A stretch of 64,000 bases of DNA from positions 2,774,615 to 2,838,614 of the forward strand of contig QANY01002976.1 of NCBI GenBank assembly GCA_003255025.1, in the 5' to 3' direction. The translations under genes were made by a program, and so were the position numbers. Below the pieces are notes generated by a model that worked only from the letters and a program-made list of their open reading frames with translations, had not been told where the DNA came from and did no database searches. The first letter of the stretch is position 1, and every line of letters begins with the position of its first letter. Shown here one piece after another: positions 57,930-64,000 of this stretch. This DNA is from Datisca glomerata. Taxonomy: Eukaryota > Streptophyta > Magnoliopsida > Cucurbitales > Datiscaceae.

Positions 57930-59200
57930 TCATAAGTATATTTACCAACTATATGTCACCTTTTAGAAGAAAGGAGTCATTGCCTACTGCCACCATGAAA
58001 GTACAAAATAGGTGCTCAATTATCTCAATGCCTTGAGGATAAAAGACACAACTTTACCCCCACAATAATGTTCCACCTAACAATGAGATCTTTAGTTGGT
58101 AACTTGTGGTGACATGCCAACCAAGATATGAATAACATTTGGGAATAGAGCTAGCAAGAGAACTTTATTAACATGTGTCATTCCATTATTTGTCTTTAGG
58201 TTAACAATACATTATAAATGCTTTTCACTAAGAATTCACCCTTTATAGCAGGATGCGACCTTCAAGCATCTCCTAGTGAAGGATGAGAAGGATGAAGATT
58301 TAATATCCATATTGTGTTATATGTGTGCTATTCCTAGGTTAGGCCAAGACCATGTACCATCATTTAAGATACATTAACTGGTGTATACGACCCCGACCCA
58401 ACCTGTACTTTTCATCAGTACTCAGTTTCCTCTATGCCCTAAGATTCTCTTAGGGTGCCAAGGACCAGTTAAAACTGAGAATTAAACCCTACCACCTCCA
58501 TTCTTACTTGACAAAAATGACTTACATTTATCCTTAAGTTGAGAATCTTCCTCCATGCCTATGTAGCTAGGATCAGTTGTGAATCTCACTGTAAAAATAG
58601 AATGCTCTCTGAGGAGGTTTGCTTGACACTAGGAAACTAGGAAATCCATAAGGAATCTCTGGCTCTAGCTTACTCCCACTCTCCAAAAGTTCCTTGAAAG
58701 AGCTGGCACATTTTATATGACCAGGTCTTTCAACCATAACCCTTATTCTTCAAAACTCGCATATACTTGTTCCTAAGCCACCATTGCCCCTGTGTTTAGT
58801 GCAACATTGCCTTTTCTAAGAAAGTTTCTAACTGTAACATTGACCCATCCCCTATTATGGGAGATTGCATAGACTTACCCAACCAATGTGTTTGATCTTT
58901 AAGATAAGATCTTTTACAAATTGGTTTGCTTGTAAAAACACTAGTTGCATTCAGTTTATAATGAGATTATTTCAATCTTTTTTTATTCCATGTATTATTC
59001 TCATCTCACTCATCTCATAATCCTTGAATTACAATGAGGATAGATTTGATAAGTTGTGACCTACCTGTATATGATAGGAATCCCTTCTCCTGCTATTTTT
59101 TGTACAATCTTATCAGTCAGGATCTTACAGTCCATTTGTTTAACTTAGAGGATATCAAAGGTGCCTCCAAATGCTTCATGGGTAGCATGTCCTTCTAGAA
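57930..59200 (-). pseudogene. LINE-type RT C-terminal relic with zf-RVT region
   Basis: On the minus strand, with several stops and shifts, the text reads DKIVQKIAG near 59,110, GRSQLIKSILIVIQG (the LINE RT block that normally reads GRLQLIKSVL) near 59,040, and IWILNLHPSHPSLGDA and GEFLVKSIYN near 58,240. Then come WLACHHKLPTKDLIVRWNII, near 58,110, and a Cys/His-poor zinc-binding tail. These blocks are found in order in plant L1-type reverse transcriptases with the zf-RVT domain. The upstream RT palm and endonuclease are missing, as expected for 5' truncation or decay. It abuts the Athila-type 3' LTR. Confidence 0.65.
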
Positions 59201-59547
59201 ACTTATTGACCTCCAAGATCTGATGCTGTGTTGTTTCATACACACATGAGAAGAACACTAAGTAATACCAATTAATATCATCAAAAAATTTATCAAACCC
59301 GATACTTTTCTAAGAAATACATATATTAATCACTAATATAGTAGTTCATAGCAAAATCTCTTAATCATAATTTATTACAAAATTTGATTCACAAATGTAT
59401 CCAAATAGAAATAAAAAAGAGAGTATTTAAAGCTTGATGTTACAACTACAAAGCTTAACAAATATTCTAAAACTCATGTTTTTGTTGTTGAGTCATCGTC
59501 AGGGGGTAGAAAACTGTTTTGACGAGTCCATTTGAATAATTATTTTG
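59201..59547. other. No recognised feature
   Basis: AT-rich sequence between the LINE relic and the Ogre-H LTR piece, with no frame or repeat terminus that I can recognise. Confidence 0.5.
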
Positions 59548-59836
59548 ACAAAAGGGACATTCAAAATTGAATTTCTATAACATTATTTTAAAAAAATAAT
59601 TTGGATAGCATTTGATTAAATTTGGTAACTATTTTTCATAATGGGGTGTTGTAGGGTGCTAATACCTTCCCCACAAGTAAATGACTCTCGAACCAACTTT
59701 AAATTTTCACAGATCAAAATATTTGATTTTAAAATTGGGTGACCAATCACGCCCTAAAATGATTAATGACGACTCCAAATTTCTTTTTTTCAAAATGATT
59801 TTCAATCGCCGCTCCGTGTGCATGCACGTTACGAAA
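59548..59836 (+). repeat. Ogre-H 5' LTR, last 290 bp
   Basis: It matches the end of the Ogre-D LTR (about 31,645-31,932) from GGGACATTCAAAA to a decayed end ACGAAA (GCGACA in others). The LTR's first 1.5 kb is absent, cut off at about 59,548. Confidence 0.8.
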
Positions 59837-59839
59837 GCT

Positions 59840-59857
59840 TAGCGAGTCCACAGGGGA
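59840..59857 (+). promoter_or_regulatory. Ogre-H primer binding site (decayed)
   Basis: TAGCGAGTCCACAGGGGA differs at four positions from the Ogre-C site TGGCGACTCCACTGGGGA and includes loss of the second base of TGG. It lies three bases after the LTR end. Confidence 0.65.
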
Positions 59858-60479
59858 CAAATAATTAGTCTAACCATTTTTAAATCAATAGAGAGTCAAG
59901 CCAAAATTTTATCATATGCTATCTTTTTGTGTGGTTCTTTGTTTGTTTATTTGATTCATTAGTTTTTTTTCCAAATTCACGCTTGTAGTTGTATAAAGTT
60001 CATTTTTTACGAAGTATATTTCTTTACATATGTACACTAGCTTTGTACCCGGGCGTTACGTTTAGAATTAGCGAGAATGAGTAGGGGAATTCCTTCGTGG
60101 AACTGTGGTTTCTGTGCAGGCTCATGAAAATTCTCACTCAGGTCGACCCTTTCGGGATACCGTTTGGGGGCCACTATTACTCCGTTCGGATAATAGTGAG
60201 GACAACCTAAAAGCCTATTAAGAGATTTGAGAACCCAATCACACATGCATTTTGTTCATAGAGCCGATCTCATGATCAATGTTTGATAAAAATTGAGATT
60301 CTGTTAATTATGATATCATGACTAATTTTGTTCATATATATATGTCTTACGCTCTTTGAACATTTATTTTCTTCCTCATTGTTTCACTTATGACTTCGTC
60401 TTTCTTTTTTGCATACATGCGTCATGTTGCATAATAGGGATTCTAAAGAAGTATTCAATTCATTCATATTTTAGAGACC

Positions 60480-62452
60480 ATGACGTCTACTCTGAGTGTG
60501 ATAGAAGATCAAGTTACAGTAGCCTAATGGTCAGAGGAAACACAAAAATGAAAAGGAGATTGTCTAAAAAGGAAGATGTCATTCTTCTACCATCAATCAT
60601 TAAGATAGAGTTCTCATACACTGATTTGGAGAGGTTGAAGAAGATATGTGAGGATATTTCACCGGAGCAGAAAAAATTGTTTGTCGATAAATATGGTCAC
60701 ATCGCTTATCTTCTGTATATTACAGTTAACGCTCCTGTTCTTAAGGCTTTAATGCATTTATGGGAGCCTCTGTACAAATGTTTCACCTTTGGAACAATTG
60801 ATCTTACTCCTAGAATTGAAGAATATCAAGCCATACTGAACGTCTCGCTGCAAAGCATGGATAAAGTTTATAATTACAACAAAAAGCTCAGATTGAAGAA
60901 AGCTCTATCCAAGCGCTTGGGTACTGTTTATGCATATGAGATTTAGAAAAGGTTGAAAGTTAAAGGGGTAATTAGTGTGTATTACTGGATTACCTCCTAG
61001 ATCTCACCCAAAATGTCTTGAAGGAAGATAAGGGTATGGCTCTTTATGCACTATGTATTTATGGCACCGTATTATTTCCAAAGATTCAAGGTTATGTGGA
61101 TGGTAAAATGATAAAAATGTTCCTTCAATTTAAACATGGTGTTAACCCTGTTATCTCAATTCTAGCTGAGACTTTTCGTTCCTTAAATCACATACAAGTG
61201 TTTGGAAAAAGGAAGTTCAATGGCTCTCCATCTCTTTTGTGTATTCGAATTCTTAGCCATCTAAGATGTCCACCAGATTTCAAATGTCCTCAAGTTAAGT
61301 TTTCATGTCCATGGATGAAGACGATAATCCCCATTGCAGAATTTGGAATGGCCAAATAGAATCTGCAGTTTTCCACAAAAGGGGTGTGGCTCTCACACCT
61401 ATCAAAGTTGAAAGATAAGGGTGTTATCTAGAAAGCCCACTGGATGAGGTTGACATCGATGATCTACAGATGTGGCGACTATCAATGGGTCCCGCTCCCA
61501 GGATCATGGGGTTGTATTGGTTATGCTCTGCTAATGGTGCTCCGTCAATTATACATGAGACAGTTTATCCATGCCACGCATGCATTGAAGGACATTGGGA
61601 TCAGCTATGATTCTCAAAATATTGAACAAAAATTGCATCAGCTGATTGGAGCTTGGAAAATAACGAGAAGGGTGTGAAATGAGAAGAATCACATGAATTG
61701 CACAAAGGAGTATGAAGCGTGGCTTGAGAGCAGAGGCAAAATAACTATTGCCTTACTAGTTAAGGAGTGACAATCATACAAGTTACTGGAAGCCCATCAG
61801 GAGATTGTTAAAAAGGAGGAGTAGGATGAGTTATATGAGGAGCGTCAAAAGAATTTAACTTTCTTGGAAGAAAACAAACGTCTAACAGTCAAGATGAATT
61901 TGTCAGGCAAACACAGGATCGAAGCTGAAAAATAACTCTTGAGAAACAAGGTTAAGGATCAAGAATATCTGAAGTGAAAAAACTTAGAGTTGGGAACTAA
62001 CATTCACAAACTGAACAACAAAATTAGAAAGATGGCAGAGGACAATGAGAATTTGCAAGGAGTAATCTATGAATGAGAGAATCGAATCATGAAGCTAGAA
62101 AGGAAAAATAAACTTGTACAAGAGATTTTAGAAGAGGTTAAAGGAGCTGTGAATAAGAAGAATGCGTATATTGTTGAGTTAGAAGAACAATATGACTCAT
62201 TATGATGAATCGCTGATAAATTACAAGTTGATTTAGAGAATAAAAAAGTTAGGAAGACCGAGTCACCGAATGATAGTGAAGAACTATTGAAAGTCATTGC
62301 AAGCCTTGAGTAGCAAGTTAGAGCGTATCAGAACGTGAGAGAGAAATTGGCAAGAAATAATGATGTTAATGTCGATGCACTAAGATATGATTACCAATTA
62401 CTACAACAAGAGCACGACTTGTTAGACAACAATCAGGGCATGCTATAGAATG
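60480..62452 (+). pseudogene. Ogre-H ORF1
   Basis: The start is the ATG of MTSTLSVIEDQ at 60,480. An early TAG (CAA to TAA-type change at 60,525) and a frameshift near 60,570 follow. The next 120 codons are open: KKEDVILLPSI, LERLKKICEDISPEQKK, KYGHIAYLLYI and TPRIEEYQAILNVSLQ. Later blocks are KMIKMFLQFKHGVN, ILAETFRSLNHIQVFGK, GDYQWVPLPGSWGCIGYALL, and a broken coiled coil to about 62,452. The ORF stops within a GML.NGS block where non-Ogre sequence begins; the Ogre-H gag and pol are absent. ORF1 homology to Ogre-B, C and D is clear throughout. Confidence 0.85.
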
Positions 62453-62464
62453 GCAGTCTTGTCA

Positions 62465-62821
62465 TTACTCGCAAGGACAGGAGGAGTGCCACAATGAAGG
62501 CCAGTTATATAGTGAAAATTCTCTCTTGGAGAAGCGAATTGCTTTCTCATGTATGAGAAAATTGATTTCATCGTCAGAAGTAGTATCATTCTTCGGCTTA
62601 GCTTCTCTGAGAAGCATATGATGACATATGGGTCTAGAAAATTGGATACTCTGTATGTCTAGTAGATGGCCAAAATATGTCTGTCTAAAGAGAATCTTCT
62701 AAGATTCAGTCAACTTCTCATCCAAGTTCTTAATTTCATGTAAGTTGGAGAGGCAATTCACTCTTCCAGAGATAAATTCATCATCATTTAGGAATGGAGT
62801 CAGTTGAATCTTTGGAGCCAT
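62465..62821 (-). pseudogene. DUF1985-like fragment (Ulp1/transposon-associated family)
   Basis: Minus-strand frame from the ATG at 62,821 (MAPKIQLTPFLNDD) to a TAA at 62,465, 118 codons with one internal TAG. Motifs: NLDEKLTES.KILFRQTYFGHLLD, PICHHMLLREAK and EKAIRFSKREFSLYNWPS. This order (FG.LLD, ..LLRE, RFS..EF.L) is the DUF1985 pattern found in plant proteins linked to Ulp1-type proteases and to MULE/CACTA transposons. The internal TAG stands where relatives usually have Gln, so CAG to TAG is likely. The ATG is five bases after a CAG preceded by a T-rich tract, a plausible splice acceptor. The family normally continues after the GL that should follow EFSLYNW; this copy ends early. Confidence 0.6.
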
Positions 62822-62899
62822 TATCTGTTGAAAGATGAAGATAAAAAGTAAGTTTCATGATTTAGTTATACACATAAAAATCACCTGATTGCTTACTGA

Positions 62900-63480
62900 A
62901 GGGTTATAATAGTTAGATAAAACTATTTGAACCCTTAAAGTAGCCAGATACAATTACTTGAACCCTTAAAGTAGTTATTTGTTTTGATTTTCAGAATCAA
63001 AATCACTACTTGAAGGGTTCAAGTACTCAGATATAACTACTTAAACACCTCAAGTAGTGAACAAGTGACTACTTGAAAGGTTCAAGTAGATGTATAATTG
63101 ACTGTCAATACAAAAAATGATTACTTGAAGCATTCATGTAGTTGTTTATAACTAGTTGAACCTTTCAAGTAGTCATTTGTTTAATTGATTAATTGACTGT
63201 CAATACAAAAATGACTAATTGAACCTTTCACTTGCTCACTGAATAATTGACTGTCAATACAAAAATGATTACTTGAAGCATTCATGTAGGTGTTTATAAT
63301 TACTTGAACATTTCAAGTAGTCATTCGTTTAATTGATTACTTACTGCTATAACAAAAGGCTTAGTTGAGGGGTACAATTAGTTATAAAGAACTACTTGAA
63401 CCCTACAGCTACTTATTGTTGTAGTCAAAATGACTACTTGAAGGGTCCAAGTACTAAATAGCTACTTGAACCTTTCACGC
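62900..63480. repeat. Field of ACTACTTGAA / TTCAAGTAGT short inverted repeats
   Basis: The words ACTTGAA, CTACTTGAA and TTCAAGTAG recur about 20 times on both strands, mostly as imperfect palindromes of about 22 bp such as ACTTGAACCCTTCAAGT-type pairs. A larger unit of about 90-110 bp with ATTGACTGTCAATACAAAAA occurs three times (about 63,095, 63,188 and 63,248). It lies directly upstream of the DUF1985-like start, within a possible 5'-UTR intron. Confidence 0.8.
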
Positions 63481-64000
63481 AGCCATTAGATTCATATGGT
63501 TATCACAAGCATCTATCACAAATATCAAGTAATCCATACATGCAGAAGGTTATAATCATCAAGAAGGACAATCTAACCCCATATAATTTTCTCCTAACCC
63601 CAGTACAAAATAAAAAAAGTCCTGATTTTTAAACCCTAGACAATTTTTCCCCAACTTCCAGTAGGAAGAACAAAAGAAAGAGTAACAAAACTGGTAAATC
63701 AAGTCATTTTTCGTGTAAAAAAAAGAGAAGAATGGGTACCTAAGTTTTTCAGTTGGTAGGTATCATGCCGAAGATGAGCGGGTTTCCTGAGTGCTCTGGA
63801 AAAGGAAAAAGAAGAGAAAACGAATAGCAGGGACTGTCTCGCCGAAGAATAAGCCTCGATTTTCACCTAGAAGAGAGAAAACATATGAGAATGGAGACGA
63901 AAAGGAAGATATCAAAGGAAGAGACGCAAACCTAAGGAGAAGAGAAACAAGGAAGAGAATCGAAGGAAAGAGAAGAGAGAAAGTAACCGTCAAATCACTA
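63481..64000. other. Possible 5'-UTR exon / promoter side of the DUF1985-like gene
   Basis: On the minus strand this stretch is rich in TCTCTTC/CTTCC, typical for plant 5' UTRs. A CTTAG/GTACCC donor-like site lies near 63,736. With the acceptor-like CAG near 62,828 this would give an intron of about 0.9 kb. No conserved coding frame is visible; the open frame 63,763-63,993 (minus) has a low-complexity hydrophobic composition and no family match that I know. Confidence 0.35.

Noticed and set aside
62900..63480. Possible CRISPR-like array of short palindromes
   Set aside because: Spacing is irregular, repeats vary, and the sequence context is a plant genome, so it is a simple inverted-repeat field.
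63763..63993. Minus-strand frame of 76 codons resembling a membrane protein
   Set aside because: The Leu/Phe/Ser-rich text comes from a CT-rich strand typical of plant 5' UTRs; I could not tie it to any family.

Overview
This window is eukaryotic, almost certainly from an AT-rich eudicot plant nuclear genome. It is built almost entirely from LTR retrotransposons of typical plant lineages: Ty3/gypsy Ogre/Tat, Tekay-type chromovirus and Athila, and Ty1/copia. It also holds a LINE relic, a hAT-like MITE and a DUF1985-type gene fragment. I found no intact host gene, rRNA, tRNA, CRISPR array or bacterial-type operon. Every coding region carries stops, frameshifts or truncations, so nearly all coding entries are pseudogenes. 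The exact species cannot be read from the sequence.

Positions 1-48,404 are best read as one stack of nested insertions, from outer host to inner guest. (1) Copia-E, minus strand: LTR 48191-48404, PBS and broken gag to 46603. (2) A Tekay-type chromovirus, minus strand, inserted in copia-E: LTR-related sequence ending at 46602, pol relic 27641-29856, opposite LTR ending at 27624. (3) Three insertions into the Tekay element: a hAT-like MITE in its integrase (28175-28629), Ogre-D on the plus strand (29857-43526) in its RNase H region, and copia-2 on the minus strand (22217-27122) in its LTR. (4) Ogre-B, minus strand, inserted in the copia-2 RT, with 5' LTR at 20562-22216. (5) Ogre-C, minus strand in origin, inserted in the 3' LTR of Ogre-B with target duplication actat/actac. 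A later inversion of about 4.65 kb (about 131-4782) flipped the left half of Ogre-C plus a piece of the Ogre-B LTR. This explains the apparently contradictory orientations in the first 9 kb.

Ogre-D is the most complete element. It has a 2,076-bp 5' LTR, a tRNA-type PBS, a large ORF1 before gag, gag, protease, a G-patch-like segment, a probable intron, RT, two RNase H domains and integrase, then a tandem-repeat 3' region. It is truncated before its 3' LTR. Its integrase frame is the longest intact reading frame in the window (374 codons).

Positions 48,405-64,000 hold a region with no recognised gene (48,405-50,936), a copia-F relic (50,937-52,443, minus) cut by an internally deleted Athila-type element (about 52,444-57,925, plus), a minus-strand LINE relic (about 57,930-59,200), a fourth Ogre fragment (59,548-62,452, plus), and a minus-strand DUF1985-like pseudogene fragment (62,465-62,821). 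Upstream of that fragment lies a field of short palindromic ACTACTTGAA-type repeats that may be a 5'-UTR intron.

No new biological system is evident. The most informative features are structural: the resolvable nesting order, the inversion, microhomology deletions, and a C-to-T pattern of stop codons consistent with decay of methylated cytosines.
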